From positions 35,064,616 to 35,128,615 of the forward strand of contig CM055280.1 in NCBI GenBank assembly GCA_029237695.1: 64,000 nucleotides of DNA, given 5' to 3'. Positions 22,317 through 34,372 of the stretch are shown here, piece by piece (the stretch's first letter is position 1; each line of letters opens with the position of its first letter). Source of the stretch: Conchocele bisecta. Taxonomy: Eukaryota; Mollusca; Bivalvia; Lucinida; Thyasiridae. The notes under the pieces are model-generated. The model was given only the letters and a program-made list of their open reading frames with translations, had not been told where the DNA came from and did no database searches. The translations under genes and the position numbers were made by a program.

Positions 22317-24860
22317 TGTCAAGGTCATTACCAAGGTCAGGAATGATCGAGACAAATTGTCTTCCCCAATTATCATATGAACCAAGTATACTTCAATTGT
22401 TATGACGTTATGGCCAATATAGCTTGATCTGACGAACGAAAAGTGGTAACAATGCAGTTGAAGTGTAAGGGATAGGCCAGAGTAGATAAGTACACGTAGT
22501 CACTTAATCACTTATAATGTACACTATATTACATGGGGAACACACAGGAATACATGATACATTGATATGCGAACATCACTGTACTGTGCATGATACTATT
22601 CAATTACTACAAGGTTGTAAGCCAATCGACTGTTATACTTTAACGCAACTTAAAAGCTATAGACGAATAAACTCGGTATGTGGTATGTCAATGGTCCCGT
22701 AGTGGACAATAGTATGAATGCACAAGTACTTTGATGATCGCTAATCAAAGTGAAATAACATACAAGTATAACATGGCATAACGAACATTGGAGGACAAAT
22801 GACAATCATTCTGAGCTACCCCAGTGCTGGCGTATCTCAATAGATAGTGTAACCTCTGAGTATCAAGGTCCCAAGGTCTGCCTCACCCGCAATATGAGGT
22901 CTAGTCAACAATATGGCTATAATCCAACTTCAAGTGGATTAATCCATAAACAATATATGTAGTCTTACTACAATCCTTTAGCCATGATATGCCATGATAG
23001 GAGTATTACCATACACTATCAAAGTATACATATGTATTGCCTATGCAATATATTTCCAAAGTATGAATGTCAAAGTCAAAGCCGGATGTGGTTACATCAC
23101 ATGATAGTCAATAACGATAATGTTCCGGAAGCTGGTTCCCGGAAGTAAAGTTCCACAGGTAGTATTATCTCCGGATAAATGGTGGACCAGATGTAAAGTT
23201 CCTACGGTATCACTCGACTGTAGCAACCCGGATGTGGTAGACCGGATGTAAAGTATCCAGGGTGAATCAATGGGTTGTAATACCGGAAGTGGTAGAACCG
23301 GATGTAAAGTTCCGGTATAATACAAAATGGCGATTATCACGTTGGCTAAGACGCCGGAAAAAGTTTCACTTAGGTGACATTCAACTCGGTGGTAGTATAA
23401 TGATATGATATGTGTGTATGGCGTTTCACTTCACTAAACTATGGCTGTGACTGTCTGCTGAACGCGAGGTAGCTATCACACACTGCTCTATACAGGCCTG
23501 TACCCGGAGCTGCTACACACACTGCGCCAGACAGACGTACGGACACTCGGACGACCCGATACTCTGCACTGACTGGGGTCTGCCCTCAAATGAGTGGACC
23601 AAAATGTCCAATGTGGCTCGCTGGAGCGTTCTCAAGAGGCTACAAAAATTAAATGAATCTCCAATTACTGGACGAATACGCACAGACAGACAGACAGGAT
23701 GCACAACAGACTAAAACGGGAATCGAACAACGGCAAATCACAGCTGAAATAAAATGTTCTAGGTACATACCAAAATCCTCCGTGTCACTGGTGAATACAG
23801 TACTAGTCTTCTGTAACCAGAAAATATGTGTCCCGCCAACACATAGCGAGACATCGCTTATATACGCACCAGTGAAACCATGCACGGAATAATGGATATG
23901 CCTACCCCTCGTACGACATCTCACATAAATACTACAAAACCATGGCTTTTGCCATGTCACCCGTGGGTTATATTTGGCATAAATATATGTTCCCACGCCT
24001 TAAATTCAACCAAACCAGTGTACAGCCCTCGTGGAATAAATACCATCCAACATGGTATACCCCACACTACCATAAATCTGCACACTATAGACCCAGATCT
24101 CATAATCCGAAATCTACTCGACTGGTCTCGACAATGCGAAGGTCGCTTCTTGGCCCCGCCAAACCCCTCCATATCGGTCCTACGGCTATACACTCAAATG
24201 AGAGTGTAGCACATACTAAACTCAAATATCGTGGTCATTTACGGAAATATCACGACACAAAACATCACCATTATGGGATCTGATATATCCGTGTTGGCCA
24301 GTACCAGGCTATGCTGAAACACTAACCCGTAGCATACATAACAGGGCAGACCATGGTATGGTCTGCGCTGTATACTGGCTTCACCTACAGAAGGTCCCTT
24401 ATATGGTGAAACACTGACACGCGGACAAACTCGGCTGGCACGGACAGTGGACATCCGTAATACTAAAAGGTTATCCTTTTCCCTAGCGGAAAACCAGCAC
24501 ACGCAGTCAAATCGTGTTTCCCTCTACCACACACATGCATAGTCTGTGGCAAATATGGCGTGACATCAGTAAAACATTGCTCATAAAATAGACGTATATT
24601 TAAATCCGCAAATAGGACACGCATAAACGTATCTCCACCAATACAACATAAGCCCCCTTATTACACGCACATTGCACATGGCAAATGTACATGCCAAACC
24701 ACAGGTGTGCAAAAACCACAGGTGTGTGAAACCACAGGTATGTGGAATCACAGGGATGTGAAACCAATAATACGCACAACAATACAACACAGTACCACAC
24801 ACCACAAATATACAATTATACGGATTCCAGAATGTACAAGAATACACGTGTCACGTGACA
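22317..24860 (-). repeat. 3' LTR (left copy)
   Basis: 2,544 bp, starting TGTCAAGGTCATTACCAAGG and ending CACGTGTCACGTGACA in plus-strand reading. It aligns over its whole length with the right copy; most differences are 1-4 nt indels. It contains GGAAGT/GGATGT clusters at 23,130-23,320. It is unusually long for a gypsy-type LTR, and the small open frames within it show no protein-like features. Confidence 0.95.
23130..23335. promoter_or_regulatory. Cluster of ETS-like GGAA/GGAT sites and a YY1-like word in the LTR
   Basis: Repeated CCGGAAGT or CCGGATGT words occur at about 23,138, 23,228, 23,241, 23,282 and 23,297, often followed by TAAAGTTCC. ACCGGAAGTGG at 23,282-23,292 fits the ETS consensus exactly. 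AAAATGGCG at 23,324-23,332 resembles a YY1 site. The second LTR carries the same cluster at about 31,105-31,300. A promoter or enhancer role is inference. Confidence 0.4.
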
Positions 24861-24874
24861 TATCTCCCCCCTAA
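24861..24874 (-). other. Polypurine tract
   Basis: On the minus strand AGGGGGGAGATA directly precedes the 3' LTR. This is the expected position and composition for the plus-strand DNA primer of an LTR retrotransposon. Confidence 0.8.
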
Positions 24875-24930
24875 ACAAAAAGTGTTTACACTTTCGTGCA
24901 TAATCGCGAGACACGTTGGCACAGCTGAAT

Positions 24931-25344
24931 CTACCCAGATATCCTGCTCAGGTAGTCTGCCCCCAGATTGTCGGCCCCTTTTATCGCAACAATACGCATT
25001 CGGTAAGGTTGCAGTATCAAGGCCCACCTCATTAGTCGGGAATTTGCAACCTTGGCTTTGTTTAGGTAAACCAACGGTTGGTGGTCCGTTTCTAGGATAA
25101 ATTCCCCCCCAAACAAATAACGGTGGAACTTCTCGACCCCCCACACGACTGCCAGACACTCCTTCTCAACTACCGAATAATTGCGTTCCCTTGGCAACAT
25201 CTTTTTGCTGGCATACGCTATCGGAAGTGGGATACCATCCTGCTCTTGTAACAGTATTGCCCCCAACCCAATGTCGGAAGCATCCGTCCTGAGCACGAAA
25301 GGTTTGTCTAGTTCGGGCAGTTTCAGAACTGGGTCCCTGGTCAA
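24931..25344 (-). pseudogene. pol: RNase H domain
   Basis: Gypsy-type RNase H. It contains VLRTDASDIGLGAILLQ (Asp21), YSVVEKECLAVVWGVEKFH (catalytic Glu) and ETDHQPLVYL (third Asp), and ends NLGADYLSRISG. It is the last pol domain, only about 70 bp before the LTR. It joins the RT block through a one-base frame change near 25,375, beside a G run. Confidence 0.9.
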
Positions 25345-26428
25345 TAATCCCTTGAGGGTAACGAAAGCTTTCTGTTGGGGTGTCCCCAGTTGACCTTGTT
25401 TGGTTGACCTTTCTTAGTAAGGTCAGTTAGCGGGCTCGCTATCTCTGCGAAGTTGGGCATGAACTTCCTATAGAACCCGGCTAACCCCAGGAAAGCCCTG
25501 ACCTCCTTCTTTGTCTCAGGGACATTAGCTTCATGAACTGCCTTGACCTTTTCGGGATGGGCCCTTAGTTCTTTCTTACTGCTGATAGTATGTCCCAGGC
25601 ACTCAAGTTGCCTGTACCCAATGCTGCACTTGGAGGGTTTTGCCGTTAGATTTGCATCGGACAATCGGGAGAGGACTTCACTCAGAGCTCCCAGGTGTTG
25701 TTGCCACGTATGGGAGAATATCAAGATGTCATCAACAAAGCTGTCTGCATTGTGGACCCCCTTTAATACTTTCCTCATGAGTCTACAGAATGTGGCCTGT
25801 GCCGTGACCATTCCAAAGGGCATGACCTTGAACTGGAATAGACCTGGGGTGCCTCGAAAGCGGAATATTCCCTGGAATTCTCATCCAATGGGACCTGCCA
25901 GTAGCCCTTACTCAGGTCCAGCTTTGAAAAGTAGCTATGTCCCGCCAACTTAGAGAACATCTCTTCAATATTTGGCATTGGTTCCGCGTCAAACACAGTG
26001 ACTTTGTTAAGTTGCCGGAAATCAATGCAGAATCGGAGCCCCCCGTCCTTTTTCCTAACCAGAATTACGGGGGATGAGTAGGGTGATTTTGAAGGTTCTA
26101 TGACACCTAGCTTCAGCATCTCCTCTACTTCCTGGCTGACTGTTTCCCTGACCTTAAATGGGATAGGATACCCCCTAATTCTTAATGGGTCTTGCGTTGA
26201 CAACTTTATCTCATGTTTCTCTATATGGGTGTGTCCTGGTGCGTCCCTCAGGACATGGATGAATTCCCGTAAGATCTCTTTGACTTGCGTCTTTTGTTTC
26301 TTGCCTAAATCAGGCGACAGGTCAACTTTGCTCTCCGTATCGGACTCTAATCCCCTGGGACATAACATGTTTTCTTCGGCACTACACCCACTTGGACTAG
26401 GATCCCCCTCTACTGTGTCTTCTATCAC
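25341..26428 (-). pseudogene. pol: reverse transcriptase domain
   Basis: Two blocks, 26,428-25,775 and 25,823-25,341, joined by a frame change near 25,840. Gypsy hallmarks in order are a linker ending LRDAPGHTHIEKHEIKL, SPYSSPVILVRKKDGGLRFC, the first catalytic Asp in FSKLDLSKGYWQVPL, MPFGMVTAQATF, the SFVDDIL box (the YxDD equivalent), KPSKC and FLGLAGFYRKFMPNF. All catalytic Asp are present. RT follows the integrase GPY/F domain with only a frame change near 26,465 between them, so the order is native and not a later rearrangement. Confidence 0.93.
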
Positions 26429-27669
26429 GGCCGCATTTATTACAGTGAGTATTCCCTTCCCCCGGGTGCTCAGGCCTAGTCTCGTACCTCTTTAACATGT
26501 TTGCATGAAAGGTTTTCAACTTCCCTCCCATGTCAACTCTATAGTCCCACTCATTAACTACCTCTGTTATGGGGTATGGTCCCTTCCACCTAAGAAGCAA
26601 TTTGTTGTTGTCTGTCGGTAGTAGTACAAGTACCTGATCTGCCACTGCATACTGCCTACTACGGGTCTTACGGTTGTAGTACTTTTGCGTACTTTTTGGA
26701 CGCACTCATTCAAGTTCTCATGCGCGATTTCGCATGTTTTCTCGAGCCGTTCGCGCAAGTCGAGGACGTACTGATACGTCGTTTTGACGTTGTCCTCTAT
26801 GTCCTTCTCGGACCACAGATCTCTTAGTATGCTCATCGGACCTCGAACGGTCCTTCCGTACAATAGTTCAAACGGTGAGAAAGCCAAACTTTCTTGAGGG
26901 ACTTCGCGATACGCGAATAAGAGCGCGTTAATGTATTTGTCCCAATCTTTGGGACGTTCGCTTGCCATTCTACGAAGCATTTGCTTTAACGTACCATTGA
27001 ACCGTTCCACGAGACCGTTACACTGTGGGTGGTACGGTGTCGTGGTTAATTGTCTCAGTGATAACAATCTACTAACTTCCTCCATGACTGCCGACGTAAA
27101 TTGACTACCCGATCGGTGAGCATCTCCTCGGGGATACCCAGTCTACTGAACATATCCACGAGAGCTTCCGCGACTCGTTCGGCCTCGATGCCTGGTAGTG
27201 GTACCGCTTCTGGGTACCTAGTTGCATAATCAACTAACGTTAGTATGTAACGATTCTTCCGATCGGTAGCTGGAAAAATTGGCCCTACAATATCAACTGC
27301 GACTCGTTTGAACGGAGTGTCTATCAACGGCATAGTTCCTAACGGAACCTTGGTGATGTGTCCCTTTGACACAGTCTTTTGACATATGTCACAAGACCTA
27401 CAAAACCGTGTAATGTCACTGCCCACGCCTGGCCAATAAAATTCTGATAACACTCGATCAGTTGTCTTCTTAACCCCTAAATGGCCCGCCATGATTGATT
27501 CATGTGCCACTTTCATCACGGTAGTCCTAAGTGTTTTTGGGACTACCAGCTGATGGTACATCCTACCTGACCCTATCGATTTCGAAATTACGATACAACA
27601 AGTCTTTTCGGTATGCGAATTTCGATTTGTTTCCGTTCTTACTTGACCGTACCGTTCCGTCTTTTGCAT
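26397..27669 (-). pseudogene. pol: integrase with HHCC zinc domain, DDE core and GPY/F module
   Basis: Block 27,669-27,055 has the HHCC domain (HESIMAGHLG, CRSCDICQ), the first catalytic Asp in VAVDIVGPIF and the second in EMLTDR. After a frame change near 27,113, block 27,085-26,567 gives the catalytic Glu in PYHPQCNGLVERFNGTLKQM. After another near 26,700, block 26,705-26,397 gives the C-terminal LLLRWKGPYPITEVV, a GPY/F motif. In a standard gypsy element this domain would be last; here it precedes RT. An in-frame TGA (27,685-27,687) separates it from protease. Confidence 0.92.
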
Positions 27670-27684
27670 TATTTCGAACTGACG

Positions 27685-28713
27685 TCAATGTGACGTCATG
27701 TGACTGCGCCTCTTGAATTCATCGCGTGATACGTTCGCGATTGCGGTAGGGACTTTGAGGGTCTTATATGATTCGTCTCGGGCTGTCGTTTGTGACCTAG
27801 TTTCAACTGCGCACGATTTAGCACCTCTAAAATCGGATATCACCGGTAACTCTGACCCGTCTACATTCCCTATGGTAACATCATACATTGTATCTGTCAT
27901 GCAAAGGGCTTCTACCTGACCTTTGAAAAAAGGTGTATCTAGATCTACCCGGGCGGTAGGAATTCCACTCATTTTGCTCCTATTTACCAGCATGCATGTT
28001 GAAACTTTGCTTAAAAACTGATCTGGTTGTACTAAGCTTTCCCTGACGACCACCCCGGTACACCCAGTATCTCGCATTACTGTGACCTTTTTCCCATTTA
28101 ATGTGCCCTCTGCTACGGGTAGCCTATCCATACCAAATGTACATCCGTTAATCAACTCCGGCTGTATCTCGCTACCTGAACATACAATAGTGGTGTCGGT
28201 ATCAACCACACAGAAATTTCCTTGGTTTTCCCCTGGTTGTTCCGTGTTTTGCCATCTACCTCTACCACCTCTGCCTCTAGTGTGCCTTCCACTTCTACCT
28301 CTATTTCTACCTCTGTACCGACCTCTCTGTTCTTTATCTGCAAAACTTACATGTTTCTCTTCCTCGACTGCTGCTGCTTTGTAAGCTGAGGACCGGTCAC
28401 GCTTAGGACAATCGTAGGACATGTGACCTTCTTTGCCACAATGGTAACATGTCCCGCGATGCCTATCATAGCCGTTCCTGCTGGTACTTCTGTCATAACT
28501 ACCTCTACTCGGGCTTCTATCATAACTACCCCTACTTGGGCTTCTATTGTGGTCTCTATTCTGATATCTGTCCCTATCTCGACTCCTATCTCTGGATCGA
28601 TTATCCGCACTACTTACCTTGCGCCTCTGGTTATCTACTGACCTGTACTCAGTTCTGTTGCTAGTACTGTTCCTCTGAACTACATACTTGCTACCATCCT
28701 CTAGCTTCTGCAA
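27685..28713 (-). pseudogene. gag nucleocapsid zinc knuckle and pol protease
   Basis: A 342-residue frame. Residues 40-85 are Arg/Ser/Asp-rich with a repeated SPSRGSYDR unit. A CCHC knuckle, CYHCGKEGHMSYDC, spans residues 89-102. An RGR-rich basic stretch follows (130-155). Protease is marked by VMRDTGCTGVVV (DTG at 215-217). The frame ends at TGA 27,685-27,687. It is joined to the gag capsid block by frame changes between about 28,690 and 28,770. Confidence 0.88.
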
Positions 28714-28740
28714 AGTAATCTGCCTGAACCGCCATCTGAT

Positions 28741-29593
28741 CTATCGAGTCAAATGTTTTCTCTTTGAAAATAAGTAGAGCTCACGACTGCATATACTTAA
28801 CATCTGATCTCTGATCATGTAGTCTAGTACTCCTTCATATGTTCTATTCACCTTACCTAACTCAAACCATCTATCTAAATAGTTCTTTGACCGACTGACA
28901 TATTGCACAAATGATTCACTGTGATCAGGTTTGGTGTTTTTGAACATGCGTCTGAACCCATCTTCCGTTAGATCAAAACATTTCAACAATGCGGATTTCA
29001 ACTTATCATAGTCAAGAGCATCATCAATAGGTAGTCTAGAATATACATCTAATGCCTTGCCCTTCAATAACGCACTCAAGTGTAGTGACCACTTATCTCT
29101 TCCCCACCTTTGAATTGCTGCGTACCTCTCAAATCTAGCTAAGTAGCTATCCATGTTGTCATTATTCTGAATCAAAATGTGGCAGCTTCGGACCGAATGC
29201 TCTGCCATAGTCCCTATCATGTCTCTCTTCATCTACTACTTCTCCCCTTTCTACTTTTGCCATTTCTACCTGATGCTTAGTGTCTAGTTCTCGCAATTTG
29301 AATTCTAGAGCTAACTGTGCTTCATTGGCATCTAATCTATCTTTCTCCATCTGTCGCTCAACTTCCTTAGCTAACTGCTCAGCATCTAACCTATCTTTCT
29401 CCATCTGTCGCTCACCTGCTAACTTATCTTTCTCAGCCTGTCGCTCAAACCTCTTTAGCCAACCACTCAGATCTAACTTATCTTTCTCAGCCTGCCTAGC
29501 CTCTAGTCTTTCCTGTCTTTCTCTCTCCTGCTCTTCTTTTACAAAGGCCCTTAACTCTGAATCTGCTAGCCCTAAGCTTTTGCCTATGTCCAT
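28741..29593 (-). pseudogene. gag: coiled-coil N-terminus and capsid-like domain
   Basis: Block 29,593-29,162 starts MDIGKSLGLAD and is a Lys/Glu/Arg-rich coiled coil with repeated RQxEKDxL units (residues about 30-95). After a frame change near 29,165, block 29,232-28,741 is capsid-like, with NMDSYLARFERYA, WSLHLSALLKGKALDVYSRL, ESFVQYVSRSKNYLDRW and a C-terminal helix-rich part. Residue pattern and position before the zinc knuckle support gag. Confidence 0.85.
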
Positions 29594-30267
29594 TAGCTCC
29601 TTAATGACGACATTCTCACTCTCAACTCAACTCCGGATTATCGATTTACACGCTTTACCCGACGGTACACAAGGTCTCTAGCACTCAAATCACTTGGTGA
29701 TTTATGCGAGTCTCTTGCTTCACGTCTATAAGGTTAAGGTAAATCAATCCGGTCTCTACTCCTAACGACGGTATAAGTTTCTCAATTCGGGTAAGTCAAT
29801 CCGGTATATGTATAGTCTAATGTAATGGTATATTTACAATTTCCTCTCTATGGTACTGGACACAAATATTGGGGACTGGTATAGACACTCCTGGCAGGAT
29901 ATAATATTGTTCATCACACAATATAATAGTGGTAAGTAATCTCGCCTCAGATGCAGAAGTGTCTAGTGCTAACCTAGAACACCCGCTGTGCCATCATCAC
30001 AGGGAGGTACTGTTGACAAATCAAAAATTACAATGACCCTTACATCGACTATCTCACTAGATCGTCTCAACTCTACACTTCTGTACCTAGGTAGTCAAAT
30101 CATGTATGTTGTGATGTATTAGTGCCTAAATGTTGGAGTGCATCTTACATTAACTCCCAAGGCAAACAAATACAAGATTGAATTTTGACGACGCTAGGGG
30201 TACAGCTATTCTAGCCTCCTTACTTCAACTGCTTTGAAGAAACTGATTATAAAAAGAGGAAACAAAA
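29594..30267. other. Untranslated leader of the LTR retrotransposon
   Basis: Sequence between the primer site and the gag start on the minus strand. No gene is visible; a packaging signal would be expected here but cannot be identified by eye. Confidence 0.5.
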
Positions 30268-30284
30268 CCCCACTTCTGACACCA
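30268..30284 (-). other. Primer-binding site for tRNA-Leu
   Basis: The plus strand reads CCCACTTCTGACACCA, one base from the LTR start at 30,286. It is identical to the 3' end of animal tRNA-Leu (CCCACTTCTGACA plus CCA), as I recall that tRNA. On the minus strand, TGGTGTCAGAAGTGGG is thus the expected primer site. Confidence 0.85.
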
Positions 30285-30285
30285 T

Positions 30286-32837
30286 TGTCAAGGTCATTAC
30301 CAAGGTCAGGAATGATCGAGACAAATTGTCTTCCCAATTATCATATGAACCAAGTATACTTCAATTGTTATGACGTTATGGCCAATATAGCTTGATCTGA
30401 CGAACGAAAAGTGGTAACAATGCAGTTGAAGTGTAAGGGATAGGCCAGAGTAGATAAGTACACGTAGTCACTTAATCACTTATAATGTACACTATATTAC
30501 ATGGGGAACACACAGGAATACATGATACATTGATATGCGAACATCACTGTACTGTGCATGATACTATTCAAATACTACAAGGTTGTAAGCCAATCGACTG
30601 TTATACTTTAACGCAACTTAAAAGCTATAGACGAATAAACTCGGTATGTGGTATGTCAATGGTCCCGTAGTGGACAATAGTATGAATGCACAAGTACTTT
30701 GATGATCGCTAATCAAAGTGGGAAATAACATACAATATAACATGGCATAACGAACATTGGAGGACAAATGACAATCATCTGAGCTACCCCAGTGCTGGCG
30801 TATCTCAATAGATAGTGTAACCTCTGAGTATCAAGGTCCCAAGGTCTGCCTCACCCGCAATATGAGGTCTAGTCAACAATATGGCTATAATCCAACTTCA
30901 AGTGGATTAATCCATAAACAATATATGTAGTCTTACTACAATCCTTTAGCCATGATATGCCATGATAGGAGTATTACCATACACTAATCAAAGTATACAT
31001 ATGTATTGCCTATGCAATATATTTCCAAAGTATGAATGTCAAAGTCAAAGCCGGATGTGGTTACATCACATGATAGTCAATAACGATAATGTTCCGGAAG
31101 CTGGTTCCCGGAAGTAAAGTTCCACAGGTAGTATTATCTCCGGAAATGGTGGACCAGATGTAAAGTTCCTACGGTATCACTCGACTGTAGCAACCCGGAT
31201 GTGGTAGACCGGATGTAAAGTATCCAGGGTGAATCAATGGGTTGTAATACCGGAAGTGGTAGACCGGATGTAAAGTTCCGGTATAATACAAAATGGCGAT
31301 TATCACGTTGGCTAAGACGCCGGAAAAAGTTTCACTTAGGTGACATTCAACTCGGTGGTAGTATAATGATATGATATGTGTGTATGGCGTTTCACTTCAC
31401 TAAACTATGGCTGTGACTGTCTGCTGAACGCGAGGTAGCTATCACACACTGCTCTATACAGGCCTGTACCCGGAGCTGCTACACACACTGCGCCAGACAG
31501 ACGTACGGACACTCGGACGACCCGATACTCTGCACTGACTGGGGTCTGCCCTCAAACGAGTGGACCAAAACGTCCAATGTGGCTCGCTGGAGCGTTCTCA
31601 AGAGGCTACAAAAATGAAATGAATCTCCAATTACTGGACGAATACGCACAGACAGACAGACAGGATGCACAACAGACTAAAACGGGAATCGAACAACGGC
31701 AAATCACAGCTGAAATAAAATGTTCTAGGTACATACCAAAATCCTCCGTGTCACTGGTGAATACAGTACTAGTCTTCTGTAACCAGAAAATATGTGTCCC
31801 GCCAACACATAGCGAGACATCGCTTATATACGCACCAGTGAAACCATACACGGAATAATGGATATGCCTACCCCTCGTACGACATCTCACATAAATACTA
31901 CAAAACCATGGCTTTTGCCATGTCACCCGTGGGTTATATTTGGCATAAATATATGTTCCCACGCCTTAAATTCAACCAAACCAGTGTACAGCCCTCGTGG
32001 AATAAATACCATCCAACATGGTATACCCCACACTACCATAAATCTGCACACTATAGACCCAGATCTCATAATCCGAAATCTACTCGACTGGTCCTCGACA
32101 ATGCGAATGGTCGCTTCTTGGCCCCGCCAAACCCCTCCATATCGGTCCTACGGCTATACACTCAAATGAGAGTGTAGCACATACTAAACTCAAATATCGT
32201 GGTCATTTACGGAAATATCACGACACAAAACATCACCATTATGGGATCTGATATATCCGTGTTGGCCAGTACCAGGCTATGCTGAAAACACTAACCCGTA
32301 GCATACATAACAGGGCAGACCATGGTATGGTCTGCGCTGTATACTGGCTTCACCTACAGAAGGTCCCTTATATGGTGAAACACTGACACGCGGACAAACT
32401 CGGCTGGCACGGACAGTGGACATCCGTAATACTAAAAGGTATCTTTTCCCTAGCGAAACCAGCACACGCAGTCAACGAGTTCTCTACCACACACATGCAT
32501 AGTCTGTGGCAAATATGGCGTGACATCAGTAAAACATTGCTCATAAAATAGACGTATATTTAAATCCGCAAATAGGACACGCATAAACGTATCTCCACCA
32601 ATACAACATAAGCCCCCTTATTACACGCACATTGCACATGGCAAATGTACATGCCAAACCACAGGTGTGCAAAAACCACAGGTGTGCAAAAACCACAGGT
32701 GTGTGAAACCACAGGTATGTGGAATCACAGGGATGTGAAACCAATAATACGCACAACAATACAACACAGTACCACACACCACAAATATACAATTATACGG
32801 ATTCCAGAATGTACAAGAATACACGTGTCACGCGACA
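30286..32837 (-). repeat. 5' LTR (right copy)
   Basis: 2,552 bp, aligning end to end with the left LTR. It has one extra 17-bp unit (AAAAACCACAGGTGTGC) near 32,690 and several 1-4 nt indels relative to the other copy. It ends CACGCGACA at 32,837. Confidence 0.95.
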
Positions 32838-32865
32838 ATTATGTACTTGTTTATTTTCCATAATG

Positions 32866-34372
32866 TTTGGCCTAATCCGTGGGAGTGCAGGTTTAAGAGG
32901 AAAAGGTTTAGCAAATTATCTCCCCTGCTTAACAGAGCCTATGATAGTATATACTAGATGGCCGCGGCCTGCATGTCGCGCCTTGTGGCGAGGCATGGAC
33001 ACTAAAAAAAAAGATATAGTATAATGAAAAACTTAACCAAAAAACTTAACCAAAAACTTTAACCAAAAAACTTAACCAAAAAACTTAGCCAAAAAACTTA
33101 ACCAAAAAACTTTAACCAAAAAACTTAACCAAAAACTTCAAAGTAATTTGACCTTGACATTGGGCACAGGGGCCGCACGGGAGTGGGGTAGAATGAAAAT
33201 ATAGATGATGATAAACACCCATGTGAAGTTTCAAGGTAATGGGCAAAGCAGTTGCAGAGATATAGTATAACAAAAAACTTTAACCAAAAAACTTAACCAA
33301 AAAACTTAACCAAAAACTTTAACCACAAAACTTAACCAAAAAACTTAACCAAAAACTTTAACCAAAGAACTTAACCAAAAACTTCAAAGTAATTTGACCT
33401 TGACATTGGGCACAGGGGCTGCACGGGAGGGGGGTAGAATGAAAATATAGATGATGATAAACACCCATGTGAAGTTTCAAGGTAATGGGCAAAGCAGTTG
33501 CAGAGATATAGTATAACAAAAAACTTTAACCAAAAACTTTAACCAAAAAATTTAACCAAAAAACTTAACCAAAAACTTTAACCAAAGAACTTAACCAAAA
33601 ACTTTAACCAAAAAACTTAACCAAACAACTTAACCAAAAAACTTAACCAAAAACTTTAACCAAAGAACTTAACCAAAAACTTTAACCAAACTTAACCAAA
33701 CAACTTAACCAAAAACTTTAACCGGACACACGTACGTACGTACGTACGTACGTGCGCCAAACGGCCGACTATATCGCGCTTTCCGTAAGCTGGCGCGACA
33801 AAAACTTAACCAAAAACTTTAACCAAAGAACTTAACCAAAAACTTCAAAGTAATTTGACCTTGACATTGGGCACAGGGGCCACACGGGAGGGGGGTAGAA
33901 TGAAAATATAGATGATGATAAACACCCATATGAAGTTTCAAGGTAATGGGCAAAGCAGTTGCAGAGATATAGCATAACAAAAAACTTTAACCAAAAAACT
34001 TAACCAAAAACTTTAACCAAAAAACTTAACCAAAAAGTTCAAAGTAATTTGACCTTGACATTGGGCACAGGGGCCGCACGGGAGGGGGTAGAATGAAAAT
34101 ATAGATGATGATAAACACCCATGTGAAGTTTCAAGGTAATGGGCAAAGCAGTTGCAGAGATATAGTATAACAAAAAACTTTAACCAAAAACTTTAACCAA
34201 AAAACTTAACCAAAGAACTTAACCAAAAACTTTAACCAAAGAACTTAACCAAAAACTTTAACCAAAAAACTTAACCAAACAACTTAACCAAAAACTTTAA
34301 CCGGACACATGTACATATGTACGTACGCCAAAGTGCCGACTATATCGCGCTTTCCGCAAGCGGGCGTGACAA
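32866..34372 (+). mobile_element. HINE-like elements, hairpin type b, with AACTTAACCAAAA arrays
   Basis: A leader with TGTCGCGCC at 32,974-32,982 is followed by AACTTAACCAAAA/AACTTTAACCAAAA arrays alternating with a module of about 120 bp (CAAAGTAATTTGACCTTGAC ... GCAGTTGCAGAGATATAGTA) at about 33,140, 33,386, 33,848 and 34,040. There are two 3' ends. The first is an ACGT run at 33,730-33,752 then CGCGCTTTCCGTAAG and GGCGCGACA ending at 33,800. The second is ACATGTACATATGTACGTAC then the same hairpin near 34,340-34,372. TGTCGCGCC and GGCGCGACA are reverse complements at opposite ends. Confidence 0.65.

Larger units (their letters stand above)
22317..32837 (-). mobile_element. Complete LTR retrotransposon, Ty3/gypsy type with copia-like pol order (Gmr1-like)
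   Basis: A 10,521-bp element on the minus strand. Two LTRs begin TG and end CA: 22,317-24,860 and 30,286-32,837. They are flanked by a perfect 5-bp ATTAT duplication. The primer-binding site lies next to the right (5') LTR and a polypurine tract next to the left (3') LTR. Coding order on the minus strand is gag, zinc knuckle, protease, integrase, reverse transcriptase, RNase H. RT and integrase sequences are Ty3/gypsy-like, but integrase precedes RT, as known for the Gmr1-like lineage. The frame is broken at several single-base indels, many in G/C runs, while the LTRs remain very similar. The copy is therefore young, and some breaks may be consensus errors. Confidence 0.93.

Noticed and set aside
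23649..24502. Overlapping small open frames, repeated at 31.6-32.5 kb
   Set aside because: They lie in both LTRs, change with indels between copies and show no protein motif.
27670..27705. Two TGACGTCA palindromes as CRE sites
   Set aside because: They lie inside pol coding sequence at the protease-integrase join; chance or codon-driven occurrence is more likely.
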